Below, piece by piece: positions 1 to 10,753 of a DNA stretch of 64,000 bases. This DNA is from Otatea glauca (taxonomy: Eukaryota > Streptophyta > Magnoliopsida > Poales > Poaceae). The stretch spans positions 434,001-498,000 of the forward strand of contig CM070719.1 in assembly GCA_036346275.1 (NCBI GenBank), written 5' to 3'. Position numbers and translations under genes: made by a program. The notes below the pieces were generated by a model. The model did not search any database and was not told the DNA's origin. It worked only from the letters and a program-made list of their open reading frames with translations. Each line of letters begins with the position of its first letter. The stretch's first letter is position 1.

Positions 1-519
1 ACTGGAGCAACATGGGTAATGTTCGTCTTCATGTAATCAGCTTGGCCCATCCCCTCTTGGGTGGGGTCCTCACTGCCCGCCAGGCTGATACCCGGGGTCC
101 ATATATTCCACAGTAGCCCCCCGAGTGCTTTGCGATCGAGTTGCCACCTTCCTGGTCGCGGCCCAACTGAGTAATGCTTTACTCCGAGTGCTTCCAGTTC
201 TTGATGCAGCTTCCCGACTAGTTTTTCTTTACAGCCGAGTGCCCTATTGCAGGTAAAGAAATCGTGAAGGACTCAATAGAGTTCCACGCGTTTAACTTTC
301 CGAGTGGTACCTAGCCCATTATTGGACTACTAGCAGTTGGCTCATCTTGAGGCATACTGTATCTCAAACGATATGCGGAAGTCAAACGGCTTTCCCGCTC
401 AAGGCGAAATTCAGCGCCGCTCACTTTAAATTCATTCGTCGTCGAAGTTGACGCTCGGGGCGCAGACGTAGACTCGTGGCCGTGCCGAAATTGGCGCTCG
501 GGGCACAGACATAGACTTA
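1..519 (-). mobile_element. LTR retrotransposon fragment, RT1 family (LTR start plus 3' internal end)
   Basis: Read on the minus strand, this stretch matches the 3' internal region and LTR start of RT1 (about 13560-13920). Shared blocks include the purine-rich tract before the LTR and the LTR start TGTGGAATATA, which falls at position 112. So 1-112 is the beginning of an LTR and 113-519 the end of the internal region. The last part (about 440-515) holds units of the same GC-rich tandem repeat seen at 12640-13010. The LTR part diverges from RT1 after about 20 bases, so it is a related subfamily. The match stops at 519/520, where the duplicated OPR segment begins. The rest of the element lies outside the window. 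Confidence 0.75.
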
Positions 520-1002
520 TAGTCTTGCAGCATATCCAACGATATCGTCGACTCCCCTCCCCTGCATGCACTGCCGCCATCATCGCCGCGGCCGCCGACA
601 ACCGGAGGCCGGAGCGGTGCTGATATATTTTTCCCCCTTCTTTCAGTAGAAAATCCATGAGCATCCATCCACACGAGACACGACCTGAGAGTGCGAGGGA
701 GTCCAGTCCAGGAAAAAAAAATTGAACCTAGCGACGGCGGCGAGCAGCTGCCTCCGTCGCCGGAGTTGTGTTGGCCGATAATGTGCAGCGAAGTGCAATG
801 CTGACCCCGATCTTTCTAATTTGATGATCAATCTCATATATAATTAGTGCTCGTTTCAGAATCATGGATTCCCTTCACGTACGTAGGATTTTATTGGAGG
901 CAAGCCAGCTAGTGATCGAGCATCACACAAGGAATGATCGATCATGATTTATGATTGATGACACGACAAGACAGCCGAGAATTGTAGCAGCTAGCTAGCT
1001 AG

Positions 1003-2427
1003 CTAGGTGGAAAGGAAAGGGTAGTCGGTGTAGCCGACGACGGGGTCGGCGGTGTAGAAGGTGGCCCGGTCGTACTTGTTGAGCGGCGCGTTAAGCTCGA
1101 GCCTCCTGGGCAGGTCCGGGTTGGCCAGGAACGGCCGGCCGAAGGCGACGAGGTCGGTGTACCCCTCGCCGACCACCTTGTCGCCCTCCTCCCGGTCGTA
1201 CCCGCCGTTGGCGATGAAGGTGCCCCTGAAGGCCTCCCTGAAGGGCAGCAGCCGGTGCGGGATCCGCCGGCGGCCGTCGACGAGCGCCATCCTGGGCTCG
1301 ATCATGTGGCAGTAGAGGATGCCGTAGTCGGTGAGCTTGGTCACGAGGTGCAGCGCCAGCGCGTGCGGGTCGGAGTCGTGGCAGTCCATGTAGTCGGTGA
1401 AGGGGGAGAGGCGGATGCCGACGCGGTGCGCGCCCACCTCCCTCACGACGGCGTCCACCACCTCCAGCGCGAAACGGCAGCGGTTCTCGAGGCTGCCGCC
1501 GTACTCGTCGGTGCGGTCGTTGGAGCTGTCTTTCAAGAACTGCTCGATGATGTACCCGTTGGCGCCGTGGATCTCAACGCCGTCGAACCCTGGCATCTTG
1601 GCAGGCGTAGAGCAGAGCAGAGACAATTAATTAGTGAGTTCATGCTCAGTGGTGTGGAGTAGATGCGTATGGCCAAGTTCATCCGACCGACCGAACACAC
1701 CCTAAGATAAGCAAAAGTAAACTGTATATATGTACCTGCTTCCACGGCGTTCCTTGCGGCTTTCCTGAAGTCGTCGATGACGTGCGGTATCTCCTCCACC
1801 GCCAGCCTCCTCGGCGGCGAGAACTCCTCGACGTGGCCGTCGAAGCTCACCTGAGGAGTCACCTGCTTGTCCGTGCTCGAGATCGGCGCCTGCCCGTTGG
1901 GCTGGAACTCTGCGTGCGTGTACATATGCTGAGCGCGCATACATGGATGATCAGCCATTAATTAGTTACGTGGAATGCGCGCAATGCAATGGACCGCGCG
2001 CGCGTACGGCGTACCGTAGGTGGAGACTCGGCCGACGTGCCAGAGCTGGCAGAAGAAGACGGCGCCTTTCTTGTGCACGGCGTCGACGATGGGCCTCCAT
2101 GCCTCGACGTGCTCGGGGATCCAGACGCCGGGGGTGTCCCTGTACCCCTGCGCCGTGTCGGAGACCCCCGTAGCCTCCGTGATGAGCAGCCCGCCCTTGG
2201 ACGCGCGCTGCGAGTAGTAGACGGCGGCGTGCGGCTGCGGCACGTTGCCGTACGACCGCTGCCTCGTCAGCGGCGCAAGAACAACCCTGCAGGAATCAGG
2301 ATCGATGCATGTTATGTTACATACACATACATAGTTTTGCCAGATTGAGTGATGAGTGACCGACCGACCTGTGTGCGAGGTCGAACTGGCCCATCTTGTA
2401 TGGTGTGAGCAGAGGAATCGCCTCCAT
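1003..2427 (-). CDS. 12-oxophytodienoate reductase-like protein (OPR, group I type), copy 1
   Basis: Old yellow enzyme family flavoprotein: FMN-dependent, NADPH-using reduction of the C=C bond of unsaturated carbonyls. Group I OPRs prefer oxylipins other than the jasmonate precursor, so a defence or detoxification role is more likely than JA synthesis, and probably cytosolic since no peroxisomal C-terminus is seen (ends PFLST). Exons, in transcript order: 2427-2369, 2286-2015, 1909-1736, 1589-1003. All introns are GT-AG and the frame is continuous, giving 363 residues plus stop, close to the family length. It starts MEAIPLLTPYKMGQFDLAHR. Exon 4 carries the active-site motif HGANGY (His176, Asn179, Tyr181) and the C-terminal signature DPVVGYTDYPFL. 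The second active-site position is Asn, as in yeast OYE1, where many plant OPRs have His. It looks intact and expressible. A near-identical copy lies at 32729-34203. Confidence 0.92.
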
Positions 2428-2637
2428 CGTCTTTGCTGGAATTAGCAGCACTACCAGCTAGTGTGCTGCTAGTACTAGTCCTAGCTACTGGACTGGAGTA
2501 CTCTACAGAAGAAGAAGAAGACGACGAACAAGGAGGAGGAGGAAGAGAAGGCGGCGGCTTGCTTTCGATGGCACACCCACAATTTGCTTGCAGATAGTGA
2601 TGATCGGGTGGGTTGAGGTGAACTTTCACTTGAGTTC

Positions 2638-2644
2638 ATTTATA
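2638..2644 (-). promoter_or_regulatory. Probable TATA box of OPR copy 1
   Basis: TATAAAT on the minus strand, 211 bases upstream of the start codon. The same element in the same context (CTATAAATGAACTCAAG) precedes copy 2. The long implied leader contains the pyrimidine-rich insertion at about 2500-2590 that copy 2 lacks. Confidence 0.6.
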
Positions 2645-2759
2645 GACCAGGTGCATTGATCGATCCATGTGATGGAGATAATAATTAATATGGATCGAGT
2701 ACAATAGTATAATGTTCCAGCTGCATGGGGGAGGACGGAGAGGTGCGAAATCAAGTAGT

Positions 2760-2795
2760 GGTCAATACAGCAATAGTAATGATCCAAGTGGTCAA
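2760..2795 (-). promoter_or_regulatory. Two W-box cores upstream of OPR copy 1
   Basis: TTGACC occurs on the minus strand at 2760-2765 and 2790-2795, about 120-150 bases upstream of the TATA box. WRKY factors bind TTGAC(C/T), and OPR genes are commonly wound- or defence-induced, so a role is plausible. Copy 2 keeps one such site at 34457-34462. The motif is short and can occur by chance. Confidence 0.35.
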
Positions 2796-2843
2796 AGTCA
2801 GCTTAGCTTACTGTCACGGGCGGGCCTAGAGATGGGTTTAGAG

Positions 2844-3399
2844 TAGAGACGGCCAAACGGACTGTATAGCACGGTCTGGCCTGTTTAACCGGTGGTACGG
2901 TTTGTTGGTACGATCTATTTAGGCTCGGCTACTAAATAGGTCGTGGTGGTCTAGGTATGGCCAGTTAGCCTTTCGGGTCGTGCCGGTCCGGTCCTTTGCG
3001 GGTCTAACGGGCCAAGTTAGTTCGGTAGCCCGTTAACGCAAAAAAAAATTCAAAAAAACCATAAAAAATTTAGAAAAATAGGAAAAGTATGAAAAAAATA
3101 CAGAAAAATAGGAAAATTTTAGAATAATTAGAAAAACTCGAAGTATGTAGATTTTTTTCGAATTTTTTTTATCCTCCAACCGCTATAAAACGGATATTTT
3201 TCAAACTAAACGGGTTGTGTCGTGCCGTAACTGTGCGTGCCGCACTGGGCTGTGTCGGGGTGCCGGCCCAAGCACGACACAGGCTCGTGGGCCGTGCCGA
3301 CACGACCCATTTACAGTCGGGCCAGACCGTGCCTGAGCCGTACCTACAGTGGCATGCCTCGTGCCGGCCCATTAGGCACGGTCCATTTGGCCATCTCTA
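2844..3399. mobile_element. Non-autonomous hAT-type DNA transposon, 556 bp
   Basis: Imperfect terminal inverted repeats begin TAGAGACGGCCAAACGG on the left and TAGAGATGGCCAAATGG on the right (reverse complement). A perfect 8-bp target duplication, GTTTAGAG, lies at 2836-2843 and 3400-3407. The inside is GC-rich near the ends with a poly-A/T middle (about 3040-3170) and has no transposase reading frame. TIRs of this style plus an 8-bp duplication fit the hAT superfamily. Confidence 0.85.
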
Positions 3400-3407
3400 G
3401 TTTAGAG

Positions 3408-3860
3408 TCGGTAGCAAAAAAACCACTACGGACTAATAGTAAATTAAAAGATAGTTGGTACAATAACTGTCTCTAAAAGTTGTCCTAGGTGTTATACAAT
3501 AATTATCTCTTCTCTCTTATACATAAATAATCTATCGATGCTCCCGTATAAAGCTGACTACTAAATAAGAGCTAGCTCTCTTCTCTCTCCTCTTTTCTCA
3601 CTCTTCCATCATATAGACTAAAGCTGATATATACGGACTAAAAATCAGTTAAGATAACCTTATAGTATATACCCTTAGACATGACAGGCAGCATCCGATC
3701 CCATTCCCACTGGCCCGGTGCTTCGTCCTTGATTATCTAAGCAGGCAGGCTTCCGCTCTCCTTGGTCCTTGCGTCATATGCATCGATCATTCATGGGCAA
3801 TGAGGAAGAAGGAAGAAGCTACGCTCTAATGCTCCATTCATCTATAAGTTATAGTTATGT
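3408..3860. other. Intergenic, no gene seen; possible degenerate MITE
   Basis: AT-rich, with short runs such as CTCTTCTCTC and GGACTAA repeated in both orientations at about 3430-3660, which suggests a decayed miniature element. No boundaries could be fixed. The rest shows no coding or repeat signal. Confidence 0.3.
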
Positions 3861-3868
3861 AGTTCACC

Positions 3869-5334
3869 CAAGGTTCCAAATTTCGGTTTCGGAATAAATT
3901 TCGCCTAGGGCCGGATAACGAAATTTCGGTGAAATTTCGGAATTATTTCGGACAAAATTTGAATTTGAAAATTCAAATCCGGTCTAATCCAGAAAAAAAT
4001 CCCGAAATTCGGCGAAAAAACCCAAAACTTGGGTTTTTTGCACTGGCTGAAAAGTGGTCTAAACGTTATCGAAAAATTTTAGGTTATCGAAAAATCTTGA
4101 AATTTTTTTGGAGGTTCCTTACACAATGCTGATGTTCTCACAAACATTTCAGCTGCTTATCACACATGAGGAATTTTTAAAAATTCGGAGAGTGGTACTG
4201 TCCTGATAAAACACTGACCGACAAGTTTGATCGGAATGGAAAATGGTACAAATCAAGTTATAAACTGTTGAAATTTTTTTTTCATGGTTATGATCCATAA
4301 CTAATGTTCTCATAAAATTTCAGCTGATTATCACATGTGAGTAATTTTAAAAATTCGAGAGTGGCGCTGTCTCGATAGAACACCGACCGACAAGTTTGAT
4401 CCGAATGGAAAATGATACAAATGAAGTTAGAAACTGTTGAAATTTTTTGTGCATGGTTATGATGTATCTATAATACTCTCATAAAATTTCAGATGATGAT
4501 CAAAATGTATGAATTTTTAAAAATTCGAACAGTACTATGCCATGTTAAAAGGCTTACCGGCAAACTTGAACAAAATGAAAAATTATGTAAACCATAATTT
4601 TTTTTGAAAATTTTAAAGAATGGTGATAAGGAAGTTCTTAATATCCCATAAAAATTGTGATTCACGATCACACTCCAGTGAATTTATAAAATTCTTACAA
4701 GGCACAGTACCATTTATGTTCTTTTCTTTTTGATTTTTGAAATATAATATAACAAACGAAGTTCAATGCTTACATAGATTTGATTGACCAAACAAACAAA
4801 GTTGAAATTTTTTGAAAAATTTATATAATGTTACTGAGTCAATTATTAATCTCTCAAAAAAATTTAGATCATAATCACACTCAAGAAAATTTATAAAATT
4901 CTGACATTATAACTCTCCCAATTATGTTCATTCTGTTTTTGATTTTTTAAAGATAACAAATGAAGTTAAATTATTTTGAAAATTTTTATGTATCATAATA
5001 ATATACTAAGTATAGTACCACAAATTTTTTAGATTATTATCATGCTTTTACAATTTTATAAAAATCTGACAGTGTTTCTACCAAAATTTTAAAATATTTA
5101 AAAAATTAGGTTTTTCAACAAATTTTCATAGGAGATGACTTTCCTAAGGGTTATTGGACCAAATCCGGCCCTAAAACTTTCAAAACCGGCCAAAAAACAC
5201 GAAATTTCGCCAAAAAAAATGAAATTTCGGATTTTACTGTAGCAATTTCAAAAATTTTAAAAAAAAAATCCGACCGGTACTTGAGATCTCGGGGTGGTCC
5301 GAAATCCGAAATTTCGCCGAAATTTTGATCCTTG
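3869..5334. mobile_element. hAT-type non-autonomous element, 1.47 kb, copy 1
   Basis: The ends are inverted repeats starting CAAGGTTCCAAATTTCGG (left) and CAAGGATCAAAATTTCGGCG (right, reverse complement). An 8-bp target duplication, AGTTCACC, lies at 3861-3868 and 5335-5342. The interior is AT-rich, without an ORF of transposase size, and contains direct repeats of about 160 bp (for example CATGGTTATGATG with ATAAAATTTCAG near 4290, 4450). The same element recurs at 61145-62582, including internal sequence, so it is a defined family and not a MITE relic of something else. Confidence 0.82.
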
Positions 5335-5429
5335 AGTTCACCTACACGATGTTGTGTATGCGTGTACATCTTTCTTATAATCGCAAAACAAAATGACACT
5401 ACAAGAAACAGGGAAAAATTGAAAGGCCA

Positions 5430-5770
5430 GAAACCCACGAATTTAGGCCAAAACCCATGAATTTAAGTTTAATTCGTGAGCAAACCGTCGAATTTAGTTC
5501 ACGAATTTAACTCGACGAAATTAATCAATTAAATTCGTGGGTACCTATGAATTTAAGTTAAGTTCGTGGGTTGCTGCCAAGCCCACGAATTTAATTGGAA
5601 ATCTGAGTTAAATTCGTGCGTCCGGGAAATCCACGAATTTAACAGATTAAATTCGTGGGCCAACGTAGCCCACGAATTTAATCTGTTAAATTCATGGGCT
5701 CAAGGAACCAACGAATTTATCCCAGATAAATTCGTGGGTTTTTAATGGCTCACGAATTTATCAGTCATTT
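5430..5770. repeat. CACTA subterminal repeats, left end
   Basis: Short copies of CCCACGAATTTA and its complement TAAATTCGTGGG follow one another in both orientations about every 20-40 bases, giving many small hairpins. The same motif lies inside the right end at about 10545-10740. Confidence 0.8.
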
Positions 5771-6726
5771 ATACACAAATGTATATATATATATATCCAT
5801 ATGCATCGCACTCAATACAAATAACAACTAAAGAACAAAAGAAAAGGCAAAAAGAAAATTGAAACTAAAAATTGCTAAGCGAAGAATAAGAAGGATCATC
5901 TATTTTGTTCAAATCTGATCAGAAACACTAACACAAAAGAACAAATTAAAAGCAAAAAGAAAAGTAGTTAGCATCAGATTTTTTATGGCAATATATACCA
6001 TTGGCAGCAGTTCCATTTCCAAAGCTGGATGCAAAAGTATCAATCGAATACAATGGCATTCAGCAGCTGGATCCAACTCTGGAAACAGGAAACTACATTG
6101 ACATGACTTATTCTGTCATTTGAAGATGAATGTGTTTATGTCATTCATTCAGAACAAGTCACATATCAAAACCCAATATCATCATTTGCCATAGAAGTCG
6201 AAAATGACAAAAGTAAGAAAATGACAAAAACAACTCTGAATGTACAAAATGACTGAACATATATTTGCAATAAACAAAAATACAAATGACTAGATCACAA
6301 ACATATATATGCAACTCATATGGCAACATCATCAATCCAGATTTATGCATTTCGACTTAAATTACCACTATTGCAATAGATTACTCAGATTGATATATAC
6401 TAAAAGAATCAACTAAATTCCTACAGAAGCATCTGTCCATCCGCTGCACATCGACTAAATTGCAACTAATATTCCTAAATTTGAGCAAGAGGAAGGAAGG
6501 GAGGGGGCAGCTAGCTCACCAAGGTCATCAAACTCCACAACGAAGTTCAAGCGAACGAAGAATTAACAAACGAGACACCAAACCTATTATCTCTACTAAA
6601 AGATTGAAACCAACCTTTTAACTCTTTAAAATCAGCTTAAAACTAAGTCACCGAAATGTACAAAATTTTGGCATGACCTCTCTAGTAAATAGGACATCCA
6701 CTCAGGAGACAAAAAAACATTTGCAG

Positions 6727-6769
<43 letters not shown>
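6727..6769. repeat. (TA)n microsatellite
   Basis: About 20 uninterrupted TA units inside the CACTA element, in its 3' untranslated side. The rest of 5771-6996 is AT-rich with no gene signal. Confidence 0.9.
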
Positions 6770-6771
<2 letters not shown>

Positions 6772-6996
6772 ATCTCTCAAACCAGAAGGAGACATTCTAA
6801 CAGATCCTTAGATAATCAATCACACATCCAACGGCAATTTGTAAACTACGCAATGACGTACAACACATTACAACCGCAATAGATACAATCCACATTCCAT
6901 TACAATAAGTCCATCACAATAAGTCGATCACAATCTATCTATCACAACAAGTCATAAAGTACAACAGTAATACACCAATCAAGCTCACAATGGAAT

Positions 6997-9478
6997 TCAT
7001 GAATCGGGGTTGTTGGAGTTGTGGGCGCTACCACCACCGTCGGCGCTGTTGAAGATGTCTTCTATGATGTCGTCGTTAGTACATGCTGGAGGGCGTGACC
7101 CAGAAACCTGCAAGTTCAAGATTAACTTAGGTTGTGTTACAAGTAACATATCGTCGGTTTTTGCTAAATGTGCTAGAATCGAGTAAGTTTAGCAAATAAG
7201 GCATTTAACTCTTTCCTTTCCTAAATTATGCTGATTCACATGAAACAAGTTCAGAATAGTACTATTCGACCAAGACACAATATGAGAATATCAATATGAC
7301 AGGTCAAGCTAAACAAGAATAGATACTATATATAAGAACTACAACTACGAGCTAGTCAAGATATGCTGTGATAATCATATGAACATCAATCTCATAGTCA
7401 ATGAAGCATCAAAGTAATACTCTCTAGTATTAACAGAAGTTAACCATCTAGTTCAAGGACAAGATTACAACTAAAATTATTTAATTCAACTTCCAAAAAC
7501 CCTAATTGCATCACTGAGTATTCAAAAGATAACAAACTATGAAAATAGTTCAAAGAAGCAATTAAGAGTTTAGGTAGTCATTTTAAGAGTTCAGTATACA
7601 AAGTACAAATATAAAGCATTCTACAAGGATAAACAATCAGATTGTACATGGGCAAACAACATATTCTACAAGGATGCCATATAAAGCATTTAAAACATAA
7701 GTTTACAATTCAACAAGTTATCTTAAGATAACTTTTAAATTCCAACAAGTTAGCACAATATAAGGTTCCAAATCAAAAAGTTATTGACAGAAAGAAAAAA
7801 TCAAATAGCACGTAATGGGTTAATAATTTGGTAAACCATCACATATCTACAGGAGCACAGCAATGAACTTTCATAAGCACACAAGTAAACCTTTTCAAGT
7901 ATGAACATTGAGATGATTTGTGCAAGGTTTAAGAAAGAGTTGCCTAAATATCCTAAAAACGACTAAGTTTTGCACGTATAGCTAAATTTGCTCAAGTTGA
8001 CTAAGTCTGGCTCAACTTTGTCAGAATTAACCTTTATTTGCCTAAATGTGATATAATTGACTAAGTTTTGTGAAGGTAGCTCAATTTGACTTGGTTTGGC
8101 TCACAATTGACAAACTTAGCTCGTTTCGCAAACTTAGAATGTTTTTGACATCCATACCTGTGGTGTCGTCTGAGATGGCTGCAGGGCCCACGGGTTGAAG
8201 TACATAGGCATTCCTTGGCTTGGCATAGGTGGTGGGTACATGTAGAATGGGTTTGGAGGCTGGGAGCCCTGTAAGGCATAGACAGGTACATTATGCCACA
8301 TATAAATCATTCATTCAAATTTTAAATAACGAATTGAACCGATCCGTCTTTACCTGTGGTGCCTCTCCTACAGAAGGTGGTTGCATCTGTGGAGTGAACA
8401 TGTAGAAAGGACGAGGAGGCTGGGAGCTCTGTGGATCATAGTTTGTGATATAAAGTATTCAGAATAGAGTTTTTTAAAAATAAAGAATGCATGAGAATTT
8501 CATATAACGTGAGGTGCATCTCCTAGGGTGGTGCCCGCATCCCGATGAGGGTTTATGAAGGACGCCGGGAGGCCGAGCACCTGTGATGCTTCTCCTTGTG
8601 GTGGTGGTTGCATGTGCGGAGAAAACATGTAGAAGGGAGGTGGTTGGGAGCCCTATGACATAATAGTCAAGTTTGTGAGAAACGTGATTTTACGAGCTAA
8701 CTGAATTAGAGAGTAATGAACTCAAGTATCTTTACCTGGGGTATAACAGGAGGGCGAAACACTGGCACGCTAGGTCCAAGAGATTGTGACAGTTGCTGCA
8801 TATAAATTGTTTGTTGGATTTTAATCACAAATGTACAATTGAGCGATTTGTTCAAAGTTGAGATTGTACTTGCAGATACATTTTCATGTATTCTGAGTCT
8901 TCTCGGCTTCTGCGAGCTTCCTCTCGTGCTTGACGAGACTCTTCTCGCGCTTGACGAGCCTCCTCTCGCGCTTCACGAGCCTCCTCGTGCGTTTGTGCTT
9001 CCCGTGCGGACCTCGACGAGCGAGCACTCCCCTGTGAGGAAACCGAGCCTCGTGGAAGATGATCGCAGTCCACAACTCCGTCCCCCATGGCCCACCTACA
9101 AACGATATATACTGAAATGTGACCATACAATATTTTTTTCTTAGTAGAGCGAAAACAATTAAAATCAGTTTTATTAATGAACCTCCCATGCTTTAGGCCC
9201 CCTCCAGTGTGGTACAACGCTTCCACATCGACCGGCGTGGCCCTCCAATCAAACTTCGACCCATGACGTTGTGTCATTTGTTCTGCATATGACGCCTACA
9301 AAACAGCATTTTGGTGCTCCCAAATGTAAATTTGCACAAAACATATTGTGTCATTTATACTTACCATCCTCTCACTAGCCCCGTCGTTGCACAAAACATC
9401 TGGGTTCTGTGGATCCTCGCCTTGGTGCCCCCGGATGTAAACTTCCACAAAAGTGGGAGTACTCCCACTTTCAGCCTC
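6997..9478 (-). CDS. CACTA internal gene, Transposase_24 / Ptta-En-Spm-like protein, C-terminal exons
   Basis: Eight minus-strand exons splice in frame: 9478-9365, 9295-9183, 9095-8870, 8795-8736, 8652-8581, 8428-8354, 8268-8158 and 7107-6997 (stop 6999-6997). Together they give 293 codons plus stop. The first exons contain EVYIRGHQGED and ALYHTGGGLKHGRWAMGDG, which resemble the plant CACTA-associated Transposase_24 family, a DNA-binding accessory protein and not the DDE enzyme. Next comes a charged coiled-coil made of AREEA-like units, then EYMKMYLQ, then a proline/glutamine-rich tail from three reiterated exons. Exons further upstream (about 9541-10240) are recognisable, for example one with ERFRLENEDDYNALKKAKSV, but in-frame stops occur near 9600-9650, so the full protein may be broken. 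Family assignment rests on remembered motif similarity. Confidence 0.6.
8158..8652 (-). repeat. Three reiterated exons in the CACTA gene
   Basis: Exons 8652-8581, 8428-8354 and 8268-8158 each begin (G/S)SQPPxPFYM and end in a CAG codon at the donor site. All are phase 0 with their own AG acceptor and GT donor. They look like serial duplications of one exon with its intron, extending a proline-rich tail. Confidence 0.75.
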
Positions 9479-9540
9479 CTACGGTGCAAAGTTAGAAACA
9501 TAGTGACAAATTTACTAACAATTATAATACCGATACTTAC

Positions 9541-10240
9541 CATGCGTTGCTCTAGGCCAATGTGTCCGTCTGCACACTGCATTTGTGCTTCCCAATCTAC
9601 TTCTTCTGCCCTCGATTTCTATTTGATTTTTCTTGAAAATCCTCAGACGCCCAAGACTGCAGACATCCACCTCCAAGCCTCCATGTCCTTCATTATCCAA
9701 TCGACCGAGCTCGAGATACTCTTGTTCCGCTCGGTGTATCCTCCTCGCCTCGCCCTCTTCTCATGTTCACCTTCTTCACCCTCTTGTAAAATTGATGACG
9801 ACTTGAACTGCATTGCTTTGAACGAATCTCCGACAACCTTTTATGCCGCCTGTTGAAGACGCTTTTGGCCTTCTTCAAAGCGTTGTAATCATCTTCGTTC
9901 TCGAGCCGGAACCTCTCCTGCATATAATCACACATTGTCAAATTGTATTTACATTAAAAGCAATACTCAAACTCACCTAGAAGTTTGCGCTACGAACCGA
10001 ACGAATTTTGGCAAGATAACCTGCTTTTCTCCAAACGCACGCTGATCTTCGATGCGTGAGAACAACAAGGTTATGCGGCCAAATCACGCTCGATCGCCGC
10101 ACGCCACGAGCCCCATGCAACAACCAACATTCTCGGCCGTCCAAAATACGCCGGACAATTCGAATCGCGCACCTCACAAGCAAATGTGAGATGCATCGTT
10201 TCGAACGGTGACGCCTAGGCTCTCTCATCGCTCGACACAA
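9541..10240 (-). pseudogene. Upstream exons of the CACTA gene, probably degenerate
   Basis: Minus-strand coding-like segments lie at about 9541-9622 (ends GLEQRM at a GTAAGT donor), about 9693-9918 (starts ERFRLENEDDYNAL after an AG) and about 9977-10200. In the frame that leads into 9541 there are stop codons between about 9620 and 9660. Either an intron is unrecognised or the copy has decayed. The GC-rich stretch 10370-10510 just upstream could be the leader of this transcript. Confidence 0.45.
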
Positions 10241-10544
10241 ACCCTAAACTCTAACTTTATATACAACGGCAATGAGAGAATAAAATATATATACCATATG
10301 CGGCGAATATAAAATGAGATGAAATAACTTCAAACGAATATAAAATAAGATGAAATATACCTTCTCAACGTCGGTGGGGCGTCGCGAGGGTCCGGGAGGC
10401 GGGGTGGCGCCGGCGATGGCGAGGCGGTGGGCGGGCGGCGGCGGGGCGAGGCGGCGTGGCGGCGGCGGCGGCGGGCGGGCAACAACGCAACAAGCGGGGT
10501 GAGAGGAACGAAGAGAGAGAGAGAGCCAGCGGGCTATTAAATTC

Positions 10545-10740
10545 GTATATAAATTCATGAGTTTGTTTTATGCACAATTTACTTAAATTGTGGGTATTTG
10601 CATTAACGACAATTTAAATATATAAATTCGTGGGTGTTTTTTTGGCCCACGAATTTAATTAAATACGTGGGTTTTTTAGAAACCGGCGAATTTTAATATA
10701 TAAATTCGTGGGTTTTGTTTTGTTCCACGAATTTTTCACT
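10545..10740. repeat. CACTA subterminal repeats, right end
   Basis: Repeated AAATTCGTGGG-type motifs in both orientations, matching those at 5430-5770 and ending next to the terminal inverted repeat. Confidence 0.75.
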
Positions 10741-10753
10741 GTTTTTTGTAGTG

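Larger units (their letters stand above)
520..2765. repeat. Duplicated OPR segment, copy 1
   Basis: This segment is repeated almost base for base at about 32241-34465 in the same orientation. Identity starts sharply at TAGTCTTGCAGC (520 and 32241), runs through the 3' flank, all four OPR exons, the introns and the TATA region, and fades about 340 bases upstream of the start codon. Introns and flanks are shared, so this is a segmental duplication of genomic DNA and not a retrocopy. The clearest difference is an indel of about 85 bases near 2500-2590 in the 5' leader, present here and absent from copy 2. Confidence 0.9.
5397..10753 (-). mobile_element. CACTA (En/Spm) DNA transposon, 5.36 kb
   Basis: The left end reads CACTACAAGAAACAGGGAAA and the right end, reverse-complemented, CACTACAAAAAACAGTGAAA, matching at about 22 of 24 positions. 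Both ends carry dense subterminal repeats built on AAATTCGTGGG, the arrangement bound by TNPA-type proteins in CACTA elements. The flanking triplets are TGA and ACT, so no 3-bp target duplication is visible. The interior holds a minus-strand spliced gene related to the plant CACTA second protein, but no catalytic transposase (TNPD type) was found. The element therefore appears non-autonomous. It sits 54 bases from the end of the 1.47-kb hAT-type element's target duplication. Confidence 0.88.

Noticed and set aside
1255..1662. Plus-strand frame across OPR exon 4 (and the same at 32981-33445)
   Set aside because: A mirror of GC-rich OPR coding sequence. The minus strand has the spliced, family-matching protein.
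5430..5770. CRISPR-like array of short repeats
   Set aside because: The repeats are CACTA subterminal motifs in both orientations with irregular spacing, in a plant genome.
5397..10753. A 3-bp target duplication of the CACTA element
   Set aside because: The flanking triplets are TGA and ACT, which do not match. The element call rests on the inverted ends and subterminal repeats instead.
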